From positions 1 to 9,059 of the forward strand of contig JAEEII010000222.1 of the NCBI GenBank assembly GCA_016281295.1: DNA of 9,059 bases, read 5' to 3'. Below the pieces are notes generated by a model. The model was not told where the DNA came from. It ran no database searches and saw nothing but the letters and a program-made list of their open reading frames with translations. Of this stretch, positions 1-6,821 are shown piece by piece. How positions within the stretch are numbered: the first letter of the stretch is position 1; the number at the start of each line of letters is the position of its first letter. A program made the position numbers and the translations under genes. This DNA comes from Bacteroidales bacterium (GTDB taxonomy: Bacteria; Bacteroidota; Bacteroidia; Bacteroidales; F082).

Positions 1-84
1 ATCCCTGATGACTTCAAAGCCATCCTCAAGGAGATGGAAACGAGAACCCCATATCGGCTGCCAAATGTTTTACATCGTCAGTAA
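1..84 (+). CDS. 3' end of an unidentified gene (partial)
   Basis: An open frame enters from the left edge and ends at a TAA at 82-84, giving 27 residues that begin IPDDFKAILKEMETRTPYRL. The composition (charged, helix-like, with no rare runs) is compatible with a genuine protein tail. The stop is followed by a 69-bp gap that holds the promoter of the next gene, so the position fits a real gene end. No family can be recognised from so short a piece, and chance openness of 27 codons cannot be excluded. Confidence 0.45.
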   Translation: MPDDFKAILKEMETRTPYRLPNVLHRQ

Positions 85-101
85 GGAGCAGAAATCAAAA
101 C

Positions 102-137
102 TTTTTTCGATAGATTCATAAAAAACATTATCTTTGC
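102..137 (+). promoter_or_regulatory. Bacteroidota-type promoter of the first ATPase gene
   Basis: A perfect -7 box TATCTTTGC lies at 129-137. A T-rich stretch (CTTTTTTCG, about 101-109) lies roughly 19-20 bp upstream, where the -33 element is expected. The box is 16 bp before the ATG at 154, giving a very short leader. The consensus TAnnTTTG is established for the primary sigma factor of Bacteroidota. The -33 assignment is weaker than the -7. Confidence 0.7.
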
Positions 138-153
138 AAAATAACAACTGATC

Positions 154-1740
154 ATGGGTGCCTACATCAACATCGGCAATGCCGGATTCAAAAGTGTAAG
201 AAACAGCGAATACGTTGACAAATCGGAGCTGATAGCCATCGTCAACGACACACTTTTTACTGAGCGAAGCTTCAGTTGCGTCTCACGCAGCCGACGCTTC
301 GGCAAGTCGGTGGCAGCCAAGATGCTGTGCGCTTACTATGACCAGTCATGTGACTCCCGCAGTCTGTTCGCCGACCTCAAAATCGCCTCCGACCCCTCGT
401 TTGAGAAACACCTGAACCAACACCCCGTCATCTATTTGGACATGACGGATTTCGTCACCCAAAAAGACGAAAATATCGTGGAGATAATGAATGCCACGCT
501 GCTTACTGATATCAGCAAGGCATTCGCTGACATCCCTTTAGAGACGAACGACAAGTTGGCAAGCTATCTTTTACGGGTGAGTGAGTCCACAGGGAAGCAG
601 TTCATTTTCATCATCGACGAGTGGGATGCCATCTGCCGCGAGTTTGCGCCCGGCACAAAGGCGATGGACCGTTATGTGGACTGGCTGAGGCAGCTGTTCA
701 AAAGCGAGAAGGCCACGAGGACCTTTGCCGGCGTTTACATGACAGGCATCCTGCCCATCAAGAAATACAAGACCGAGTCGGCTTTGAACAATTTCATTGA
801 ATATTCGATGGTCAAGCCAGGAAAGATGGCTGATTGCTTCGGCTTCACAAAACCAGAAGTATGTGCCTTGGCCGCAAAACACGGCATGGATTTCGAAGAA
901 CTGGAAAAATGGTATGACGGGTATCAGATTGGTGATGAGCTTTCTATATTCAATCCCAACTCAGTGATGCAGGCGTTGCAAGAACAGTGGTGTGAGAGCT
1001 ACTGGGGCAAGACGGGAGCCTACGACGCCGTGGCCGACTACATCTCAATGAACTACGAGGGACTGAAGGACGACATTATCCGGATGCTGGCAGGCGAAAC
1101 TTGCAACATTAACCCCACGGGTTTTACCAACGACCTTTCAGAGATACGCAGCCGCGACGATGTGTTGACCGTGCTTATCCATCTTGGCTATCTCACCTAC
1201 GACCGCCGCACAAAGAATTGTCGCATTCCCAACCTGGAGGTCTCTAACGAGATAGAGTCGGCAGTGAAAATGAGAAATTGGGATCATGTGGCCGAAGCGT
1301 TGCGTGACTCAAGAGAGCTCCTCCAAGCCACTCTCCGTGGCGACGAGACTGCTGTGGCCCAGGGGGTGGACGCCGCCCATGACGAGCATACCAGCATCCT
1401 GAGTTACAATGACGAGAACTCCCTGGCCTGTGTGCTGAGTCTTACCTATTACTACGCCTCCAACGACTACATCATCCATCGTGAGTTAGCCAAAGGCAAA
1501 GGCTTCGCCGACCTGGTGCTCATCCCCCGCAAGAACGTCGATTCGCCCGCCATCATCATCGAATTGAAATACGACAAGGCCGTCGATACCGCCATCGAGC
1601 AGATCCATCGCAAGCAATATCCCGCCAAAGTAGCACAATACCTGAATCTGTCAACTGAAAGCACCTCTCACCTTTTATTGGTAGGCATCACCTATCATCG
1701 CGACACCACGGAACACGAGTGCAGGATTGAGAAGCTCTGA
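154..1740 (+). CDS. AAA-ATPase-like protein with C-terminal PD-(D/E)XK nuclease-like domain
   Basis: This 528-residue protein matches the layout of the 'AAA-ATPase-like plus PD-(D/E)XK nuclease superfamily' proteins (Pfam AAA-ATPase_like and DUF1703 type) that occur in many copies in Bacteroidales. Visible motifs are a P-loop variant SRSRRFGKS at about residues 44-52, a Walker B segment FIFIIDEWD at 150-158, the family signature WYDGYQIG...IFNPNSV at about 253-271, and a nuclease-like core with FADLVLIP at 451-458 (D453) followed by IIIELKYDKA at 467-476 (E470, K472). The length is typical for the family. The usual proline in the P-loop context (RPRRFGKS) is serine here. The ATG at 154 sits just behind a -7 box, which supports this start. 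The cellular role of the family is not established; a role with mobile DNA or in defence has been suggested by analogy only. It is probably a monocistron. Confidence 0.88.
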   Translation: MGAYINIGNAGFKSVRNSEYVDKSELIAIVNDTLFTERSFSCVSRSRRFGKSVAAKMLCAYYDQSCDSRSLFADLKIASDPSFEKHLNQHPVIYLDMTDFVTQKDENIVEIMNATLLTDISKAFADIPLETNDKLASYLLRVSESTGKQFIFIIDEWDAICREFAPGTKAMDRYVDWLRQLFKSEKATRTFAGVYMTGILPIKKYKTESALNNFIEYSMVKPGKMADCFGFTKPEVCALAAKHGMDFEELEKWYDGYQIGDELSIFNPNSVMQALQEQWCESYWGKTGAYDAVADYISMNYEGLKDDIIRMLAGETCNINPTGFTNDLSEIRSRDDVLTVLIHLGYLTYDRRTKNCRIPNLEVSNEIESAVKMRNWDHVAEALRDSRELLQATLRGDETAVAQGVDAAHDEHTSILSYNDENSLACVLSLTYYYASNDYIIHRELAKGKGFADLVLIPRKNVDSPAIIIELKYDKAVDTAIEQIHRKQYPAKVAQYLNLSTESTSHLLLVGITYHRDTTEHECRIEKL

Positions 1741-1806
1741 AAAGCAGTCCTGACCTTTCATTTTCACCACGTCCACTGCAAAGAGGAAAAACTCGCCAAG
1801 GATAAG

Positions 1807-2037
1807 GTGCGTATTATACCTTTTGCAAGTTGCGTCCCCCGATTCAACAACTATCTTTATTATGTTGGAAGATATGGATCTAATCCTCCTGTCATCACAC
1901 AAGGAGACTATGCCATCTGGCAATACTCTGAGAATGGCACGCTCAAAGGAATACCCAAAGCCGTCGATCTATGCAAATTCCACCCAGACCACTCCATAGA
2001 TGACCTTTTAATGCCAGACAGCGCGAGAAAACACTAA
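1807..2037 (+). pseudogene. C-terminal remnant of a GH25 (lysozyme-like) glycoside hydrolase
   Basis: The frame ending at TAA 2035-2037 encodes YVGRYGSNPP, then DYAIWQYSENGTLKGIPKAVD and a tail LCKFHPDHSIDDLL. This is the signature C-terminal strand-helix region of GH25 muramidases (WIARY..., aiWQYs..G.v.GI...VD...F...eL). The rest of the (beta/alpha) barrel, including the N-terminal DxSxxQG-like and catalytic DxE segments, is absent: the frame upstream to the preceding stop at 1740 has only about 20 more codons and no GH25 motifs. A GTG at 1807 is the first possible start, but no promoter or ribosome binding site precedes it. I read it as a decayed gene end rather than a functional small protein. 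It lies in the same frame as the ATPase gene, separated only by that gene's TGA. Confidence 0.65.
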
Positions 2038-2089
2038 GGTATGGGATTCGCCCAGGAGATAACAACTCATACATTTCGCCAACACTCCC

Positions 2090-2121
2090 TTGATTAATAC
2101 AGCCACCTTTGCTATCTTTGC
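2090..2121 (+). promoter_or_regulatory. Promoter of the unknown protein / HD / RT operon
   Basis: A perfect -7 box TATCTTTGC lies at 2113-2121, with a TTG at 2090-2092 at a 20-bp spacing, which fits the Bacteroidota -33/-7 pair. It precedes the ATG at 2151 by 29 bp. No other box of this quality is visible before 5419, so all three genes of the operon are probably transcribed from here. The box also decides the start of the first gene: the in-frame TTG at 2109 overlaps the -7 element and cannot be the start. Confidence 0.72.
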
Positions 2122-2150
2122 AGAGCAAAAAACAATTAAAGATTTTACCC

Positions 2151-3071
2151 ATGGAAAACAATCAAAACGAAAAACCAGCTTATCACCAAAAAGTCCCAGG
2201 AAGCTACATCGTCAGCACGAGGTTGATGTTCGACCTCGACTTGCCCTTCACACCCAGCGTCTATGACATCATCTACGTGGAAAAGGAATACGATCCTGTC
2301 ATCAACGAATATATCCTGAAAAACTATGACGAAATCCGCTCCTGGTTTGCCGAAAAGAACCTCATTTTCAACTATCTACCTAAAACCAAAGAACAACCCA
2401 TCAGCAACGAGATGCTACAGTATATGTTTCCTTACTGGAAACCCGACCATCCATTCACCAAGGAGGATGTCAGCCTTGAATTGATGAAACAGCATCTCCT
2501 TTCCGGCAGCATTGAGCAACCCGCGCTGATTCATTTCATCCAGATGGAGAATGAAGGCGAGCATGAATACTACCTTTTCACCATGCACACCTTGGATGCC
2601 GACGGTCCCTTCACACTGGAAGAACAAATCAAGAGTTACAGCTGCAATGTCACTTTGAATTACCGGGGAGAGAATCCTATGTTCTCACTACCCAAGCCAA
2701 CAGGAGATGACATTGCCGACGATGGGTTCCATCAGACCAATAACGACCTATATCGCAACATGAGCGATTACGACCTGGAAAAAGAGATTCGCGACAGGAT
2801 CAAAGAACTGCGGGAATATCGAGAAGAGCTCCTCAACATCTACAAACAAATCACCAACCGAGTCATCGAAAGAAACATAGAGGAAAGCATCCGCGACATC
2901 ACCGACCCCACCAAGAACTCCATCAACGAGAAATGCGCCCGCATCCGCGAGGCCTTCGTCAAACAGTTCGATATCATTTACGCCAAACACTATTTCATCA
3001 CCGGCAAACGCGGCGAACCGAAAAAGATTATCCTGCCGCGGGAGTTAGTGGAATACCAAACAACAATCTAA
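2151..3071 (+). CDS. Unrecognised 306-residue protein, first gene of the RT operon
   Basis: I do not recognise a family. The protein begins MENNQNEKPAYHQKVPGSYI and has no signal peptide and no membrane segment, so it is probably cytoplasmic. The N-terminal half (about 15-180) looks like a mixed alpha/beta fold with many aromatic residues (YDIIYVEKEYDP; MFPYWKPDHPF; HEYYLFTMHTL). A charged linker is followed by a long, highly charged helical region at about 205-275 (EKEIRDRIKELREYREELLNIY) that could form a coiled coil. The tail is basic (ITGKRGEPKKIILPREL). The stop is 4 bp before the ATG of the HD gene, so the two are probably translationally coupled, and a promoter lies just upstream. Context suggests a partner or sensor for the HD and RT proteins, but this is inference. 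The ATG at 2151 is chosen because an earlier in-frame TTG lies inside the -7 box. Confidence 0.85.
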   Translation: MENNQNEKPAYHQKVPGSYIVSTRLMFDLDLPFTPSVYDIIYVEKEYDPVINEYILKNYDEIRSWFAEKNLIFNYLPKTKEQPISNEMLQYMFPYWKPDHPFTKEDVSLELMKQHLLSGSIEQPALIHFIQMENEGEHEYYLFTMHTLDADGPFTLEEQIKSYSCNVTLNYRGENPMFSLPKPTGDDIADDGFHQTNNDLYRNMSDYDLEKEIRDRIKELREYREELLNIYKQITNRVIERNIEESIRDITDPTKNSINEKCARIREAFVKQFDIIYAKHYFITGKRGEPKKIILPRELVEYQTTI

Positions 3072-3075
3072 ACCC

Positions 3076-3717
3076 ATGAAATTCAACGAACAACAATACA
3101 AGCAAGAAACACTGAAAAAAGAGTTTTGCGAACTGCTCAGAAGCACCAACCGCGAAGGGGTTGACTATGTCATCGAAGATCTTGAGAACCTCGGCTTCTT
3201 CGATGCTCCTGCCTCCACCAAGTTCCACCTTAATTATGATGGTGGGCTTTGCGAACACTCCCTCAACGTTTGCAAAGTAGGCATCATGCTGCGCGAGGAA
3301 ATAATCAAGATGTCCCCTGAATCAGCGTCGTATCTGCCCAAAGAGAGCGTGATTATCGCCACCCTGCTACACGACGTTTGCAAGGCAGACATCTACAAAA
3401 AGGTCCTAAAAAAACAGAAAAACCAATACGGCGTATGGGAAGAAGTGCCTGGTTTTGAGGTAGATTACTCCAACTTCCCGATGGGACACGGCGAGAAATC
3501 CGTCATCAGGCTTCTCCTCTCCGGCCTGGAACTCACCGACGACGAGATGCTCGCCATTCGGTGGCACATGACCGCATGGGACCTCCCCTTCCAAAGCCCC
3601 GAACAGAAAGGCAACCTCAACACCGCAAGAGACATCTGCCCTCTCTGCTCCCTGGTACAGTCGGCCGACACCCTGGCCTCCAACATCATTGAACGGAAAG
3701 AAGAGAACCTGTCGTAA
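3076..3717 (+). CDS. HD-domain phosphohydrolase
   Basis: A 213-residue soluble HD-superfamily protein. Metal-ligand motifs appear in the order expected: H61 in GGLCEHSLNVC, the H99-D100 pair in LLHDVCKAD, H138 in MGHGEKS, H164 in IRWHM and D198 in QSADTLAS. The G-G-L-x-E-H-S context resembles the HD domain of YhaM-type exoribonucleases and related stand-alone phosphohydrolases, so the substrate is likely a nucleotide or a nucleic-acid phosphoester. The sequence does not say which. All HD ligands seem intact, so it should be catalytically competent. The start ATG is 4 bp after the previous stop, and the stop at 3717 is 7 bp before the ATG of the reverse transcriptase, placing it in the middle of a tight operon. 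Stand-alone proteins of this type occur widely in Bacteroidota and in phages, so it need not be dedicated to the RT. Confidence 0.88.
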   Translation: MKFNEQQYKQETLKKEFCELLRSTNREGVDYVIEDLENLGFFDAPASTKFHLNYDGGLCEHSLNVCKVGIMLREEIIKMSPESASYLPKESVIIATLLHDVCKADIYKKVLKKQKNQYGVWEEVPGFEVDYSNFPMGHGEKSVIRLLLSGLELTDDEMLAIRWHMTAWDLPFQSPEQKGNLNTARDICPLCSLVQSADTLASNIIERKEENLS

Positions 3718-3724
3718 ACCAAAT

Positions 3725-5419
3725 ATGAAAAACAAGAAACAAAACACCAAAACTCCAAAAAACATCCTGTCGCTCTCTGCCGAAGAGGCCCTGGACTTTT
3801 TCTTGAAATCGGAGCAATATCATGGATTTGAGCTGCCCGAATACTTTGACTTTAATGAATTGTTGAACCACGTCAAGGATTGTATCGGCGACAAGACTTA
3901 CGAAGAATGCCTGTCGGGAACCAAACCTGACGACCTGCCCAATGTCAACCTCGACATTCTGCTGAATAAAGACGGCCATTATGCCGTGCGCCCGCTGATT
4001 CTTGCCAATCCTTACCTATATTACTTCCTTGCCAGGGAACTGTGTAACCCTTCTGGATGGGAGGCTATCCAGCAATGTTTCAAGGACTTCACAGTCCCAC
4101 ACCTCACCTCCTGTGCCCTGCCGGTAATCCCCGAAGACAAAGAACCCTTCCACAAATCGACCACCATCCTGAACTGGTGGAACGCCATGGAACAACGGTC
4201 ACTTGAGTTGTCGCTTGAATACCGCTATATGTTCGTGACCGACATCACCAACTGCTATGGCAGCATCATCCCTCAATCCATAGGATGGGCATTGACGGGT
4301 AAGGGCACCCAACATGAAAACACTGGGAATCTGCCACTTGCCGAGGCCATTCAAAAATACCTTCGAGCCTTCCAACATGGACACAACATTGGCATCCCAC
4401 AAGGCAGCGCGTTGTTCGACTTTGTGGGCGAAATCGTGCTGGGCTATTCGGACTTGCTGCTGCATGAAGCCTTGCAGCGGGAAAAAATCAACAACTACGA
4501 AATCATCCGCTATAGAGACGATTACCGTGTGTTTTGCAACGACAAAGACCAACTGGAACGCATCTCCTATAAACTGCAATCCATCCTCGAAAGCCTGAAT
4601 TTCCGAATGAACACCCAGAAGACGAAGATCAGCGAGTCTGTCGTTCTCGATTCCATTAAACCCGACAAGCTGTTCTATATCTACAACACGCCCATCTTCA
4701 ACAAAAAGGAATGCGACTTCGACGGCATACAGAAACACCTGCTCTATATCTTGATGTTCTCACGACAATATCCCAATGGCGGTCAACTCAAAACCATGCT
4801 GAGTGATCTCGACAAACGGATTATCAAGAAACTCGAGCCCAAGAAGCGAAAGATCAAAACGATGAATTCCACGAAACTGTCGTTCAACGAGTCTGAAGAA
4901 TCAAACGTCTTCGAGGAGTTACCTGTTTATGTGGAGAAGGAAGTGCCGGGAAAGATTTATGAGAACGTCCGTGCCATCACTGCGGTGGCCACGCAGATCG
5001 CTTTGGAAAACGTTAGCGTCAGCCACTATGCGTTACGCATCATCAGCCGGGTCGTGGACTCGCTGAAGGACATGAAAGAGAAACAGGATATCATCAACAA
5101 GGTTTACAACAAACTGTGCAACCGTCCGAATTCCGAATACGACCAGCTATGGCTGCAAAACATCACCTACACGCAAGACAAGAAACGAAAGAAATCGCCC
5201 TACACCATGCGGCTCTGCCAACTGGTGGCAGGAACGCCCACCGAACCCTTATGGAATAACGACTGGCTGAAGCCGAGTCTCACCGCTAAGCTTCCCTACG
5301 AATCCATTGTCAACAAGGAAACTTTGAAAAAGGTCACGCCTATCATTACCTTTAGGGAGACCAGGGCGTATTTTGACTTTTCCGATACTGTTGAGGACAA
5401 GGTGCTTTTCGAACTATAA
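3725..5419 (+). CDS. Reverse transcriptase of the UG/Abi-like (putative antiphage) group
   Basis: A 564-residue protein with a recognisable RT palm. Motif A is VTDITNCYGS at 171-180 (catalytic D173), followed by SIGWALTGK at 185-193. Motif B is GIPQGSALFDF at 223-233. Motif C is RYRDDYRVF at 262-270 (D265, D266). A motif D-like segment NTQKTKI lies at 296-302. The SI..SI.WAL.GK block after motif A and the RYRDD box are features I associate with the 'unknown group'/abortive-infection RTs that include DRT defence systems; I cannot assign a DRT class. It lacks the retron VTG and NAxxH signatures, the group II maturase features and the DGR-type SQ motif. About 260 residues follow the palm (roughly 305-564): mostly helical, with a Lys-rich stretch at 363-378, and of unknown role. 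The ATG at 3725 is preferred over an upstream in-frame TTG at 3689, which would overlap the HD gene. Confidence 0.88.
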   Translation: MKNKKQNTKTPKNILSLSAEEALDFFLKSEQYHGFELPEYFDFNELLNHVKDCIGDKTYEECLSGTKPDDLPNVNLDILLNKDGHYAVRPLILANPYLYYFLARELCNPSGWEAIQQCFKDFTVPHLTSCALPVIPEDKEPFHKSTTILNWWNAMEQRSLELSLEYRYMFVTDITNCYGSIIPQSIGWALTGKGTQHENTGNLPLAEAIQKYLRAFQHGHNIGIPQGSALFDFVGEIVLGYSDLLLHEALQREKINNYEIIRYRDDYRVFCNDKDQLERISYKLQSILESLNFRMNTQKTKISESVVLDSIKPDKLFYIYNTPIFNKKECDFDGIQKHLLYILMFSRQYPNGGQLKTMLSDLDKRIIKKLEPKKRKIKTMNSTKLSFNESEESNVFEELPVYVEKEVPGKIYENVRAITAVATQIALENVSVSHYALRIISRVVDSLKDMKEKQDIINKVYNKLCNRPNSEYDQLWLQNITYTQDKKRKKSPYTMRLCQLVAGTPTEPLWNNDWLKPSLTAKLPYESIVNKETLKKVTPIITFRETRAYFDFSDTVEDKVLFEL

Positions 5420-5432
5420 AGATGCATCTTTA
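5417..5432. repeat. 16-bp perfect palindrome at the end of the RT operon
   Basis: TAAAGATGCATCTTTA is fully self-complementary and begins with the stop codon of the RT gene (TAA 5417-5419). It has no separate loop and no following U-run, so it is a poor classical terminator. A dimeric protein site or a weak transcript-end hairpin are the alternatives. Confidence 0.4.
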
Positions 5433-5502
5433 AAAGAAATTATTACCGTGCGAGGTTGAAAGTTTTTTCCGAAATGGTCGAACAAGGTGTCAAATAAATC
5501 GC

Positions 5503-5511
5503 TATCTTTGT
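5503..5511 (+). promoter_or_regulatory. Probable -7 box of the T9SS cargo gene
   Basis: TATCTTTGT matches the Bacteroidota -7 consensus TAnnTTTG, with only the optional last C changed. No clear -33 TTG is seen 19-21 bp upstream. It lies 140 bp before the ATG at 5652, which would leave an unusually long leader of about 135 nt. That leader holds a small hairpin (CTTGC 5545-5549, loop of 5, GCAAG 5555-5559). The 232-bp gap between 5420 and 5651 shows nothing else that I can name. Confidence 0.5.
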
Positions 5512-5651
5512 CATGTTGTCTTGAAATCAGTAACCATAGAAAACCTTGCAAATAGCAAGCACTCATTTAGCCAGCAAACGCAAGACCTTTGTCTCCAGCA
5601 CTAACCAATTCTCTTATATACCACCCGACAAATCATCAACATTCTATAATC

Positions 5652-6473
5652 ATGAAGAAATTTTTATTTTTAGCAGCATTAGCCACAACCATGATGGCAC
5701 ATGCTCAAACCATTACCATCGGTGACGGTTCAGACATCAGCAACCAAGTACCCGTCAACACACTTTACAACTACTCTCTCACCGAGCATCTTTTTCTTGC
5801 CAATGAAATCGAATTCGCAGGGAACATCAAAGCCATCCGTTTCCATATCGCCTACAGCTACAGCAGCGAACACACCTTCGACATCGACGTGTATATGAAA
5901 CATGTGTCGAAAGAAGCATTCTCCGACCCAACCGACATTGAGACCTTCTCCCCCACCGACAAGGTGTATTCAGGCCCCTGGACTATCCCCGCCAACACCG
6001 ACGGATGGATGACCATCGACTTCGACAATCCCTTTGCATACAACGGCAACGACAACCTCCTGATCGCCATTGATGAAAATTCCGACGACTTCGCCATCCG
6101 ATATTTCATGTACACGGCAGCAAACAATTCGGTGCTCAGCTACTTTAGTGATGATCAAAACCCCAACCCCTGCGACCCATCCTCCTTCAACGGGTTCAAA
6201 GAGATGATTAACCAACGTCCCAACATCAAGCTGGTATTCGGTGGAATTGATGGCATAGTTGAAAGCAGCCCGAACGTTCTAGGGATATATACAAACCCAA
6301 CCAAAGACCTTCTTTACATTAACGGAGCCGACCAAGAGGCGGTAAGCCTCTACGACGCAACAGGTCGTTTGGTGATGCAAGAGATATACACCGGACCACT
6401 AAGCATCAGCAGTCTAAAAAACGGTCTATACATCGTCACCACCAGCAAAGGTGTGGCAAAATTAACTATATAG
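5652..6473 (+). CDS. Secreted protein with T9SS C-terminal sorting domain
   Basis: A 273-residue preprotein. Residues 1-19 (MKKFLFLAALATTMMAHAQ) form a clean Sec signal peptide with an AHA-Q cleavage site. The mature part (about 20-198) reads as a beta-rich domain: GNIKAIRFHIAY near 57-68, FDIDVYMKHVSKEAF near 76-90, VYSGPWTIP near 105-113, GWMTIDFDNPFAYNGNDNLLIAIDENS near 118-144. This resembles repeats found in Bacteroidales secreted adhesin-like and cleaved-adhesin-type proteins. Residues from about 207 to 273 (YTNPTKDLLYI, VSLYDATGRLVMQ, SISSLKNGLYIVTT) form a type A T9SS sorting domain (Por_Secre_tail type), so the product is probably exported through T9SS and either anchored on the surface or released. 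No catalytic motif is seen. ATG 5652 is chosen because it directly starts the signal peptide; earlier in-frame codons add a non-signal extension. The last 12 bp overlap the opposite-strand gene. Confidence 0.87.
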   Translation: MKKFLFLAALATTMMAHAQTITIGDGSDISNQVPVNTLYNYSLTEHLFLANEIEFAGNIKAIRFHIAYSYSSEHTFDIDVYMKHVSKEAFSDPTDIETFSPTDKVYSGPWTIPANTDGWMTIDFDNPFAYNGNDNLLIAIDENSDDFAIRYFMYTAANNSVLSYFSDDQNPNPCDPSSFNGFKEMINQRPNIKLVFGGIDGIVESSPNVLGIYTNPTKDLLYINGADQEAVSLYDATGRLVMQEIYTGPLSISSLKNGLYIVTTSKGVAKLTI

Positions 6474-6722
6474 CTCCTCTTCTACCGCTTGTCGCAACGC
6501 CTTGGCTAACTGGTCGGGACAAGATGTCGATTTGAATCCACAACGGATGCCTTCCAGCCGCTGAATGACCTCCTCGGCTTTCATGCCTTCCACCAGACGT
6601 CCTACCCCTTGTGTGTTGCCATCACAGCCTCCGTAGAACTGTACGTTGTGAACGGTGCCGTCAATGATTTCAAATTCAATCACCTGACTACAGGTGCCTT
6701 GAGGATAATAGGTGTGTTTCAT
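6462..6722 (-). CDS. TSCPD-domain protein (TIGR03905-like)
   Basis: An 86-residue protein with the diagnostic STSCPDQLAKAL near its C-terminus (residues 65-76) and the pattern GTCSQ...GGCDGNTQGVGRL...GIRCG. Its four cysteines (C11, C33, C61, C68) fit a metal-binding or redox site. The family matches a domain found at the C-terminus of some B12-dependent ribonucleotide reductases and also as free-standing small proteins; the function of the free-standing form is not established. The ATG at 6722 (MKHTYYPQGTCS) is preferred because homologues begin this way and the -7 box at 6742-6750 lies upstream of it. An earlier in-frame ATG at 6764 would be upstream of that box. It is transcribed convergently with the T9SS gene and overlaps its last 12 bp. 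Confidence 0.9.
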   Translation of the reverse strand: MKHTYYPQGTCSQVIEFEIIDGTVHNVQFYGGCDGNTQGVGRLVEGMKAEEVIQRLEGIRCGFKSTSCPDQLAKALRQAVEEELYS

Positions 6723-6741
6723 TTTTGAAATTGATTGGACG

Positions 6742-6750
6742 GCAAAGGTA
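6742..6750 (-). promoter_or_regulatory. -7 box of the TSCPD gene
   Basis: Read on the minus strand, 6750 to 6742 is TACCTTTGC, an exact match to TAnnTTTGC, 19 bp ahead of the ATG at 6722. No convincing TTG is visible 19-21 bp further upstream. It is placed divergently from the second ATPase gene, whose promoter starts about 120 bp to the right. Confidence 0.6.
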
Positions 6751-6821
6751 AGAATAATAATCAAGATGAGGATGCGTTTCTCCTACATTATCCTGTCATC
6801 AATCTATCAGGCAAAAGGCTA

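Noticed and set aside
1807..2037. A functional small gene starting at GTG 1807
   Set aside because: It has no promoter or ribosome binding site, and its sequence is only the last part of a GH25 domain.
3406..3765. Minus-strand open frames over the HD gene end
   Set aside because: They are Phe/Val-rich antisense translations of the HD and RT genes, without a start context or a recognisable motif.
4199..4738. Long minus-strand open frame (179 codons) inside the RT gene
   Set aside because: It is antisense to the RT palm, which carries unmistakable motifs A-C; there is no promoter or family motif, and the openness follows from codon bias.
3725..5419. RT as a retron, group II intron maturase or diversity-generating retroelement
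   Set aside because: There are no retron NAxxH/VTG signatures and no visible msr-msd inverted repeats upstream, no intron domain V-like sequence or maturase/HNH domain, and no DGR SQ motif or template/variable repeat pair.
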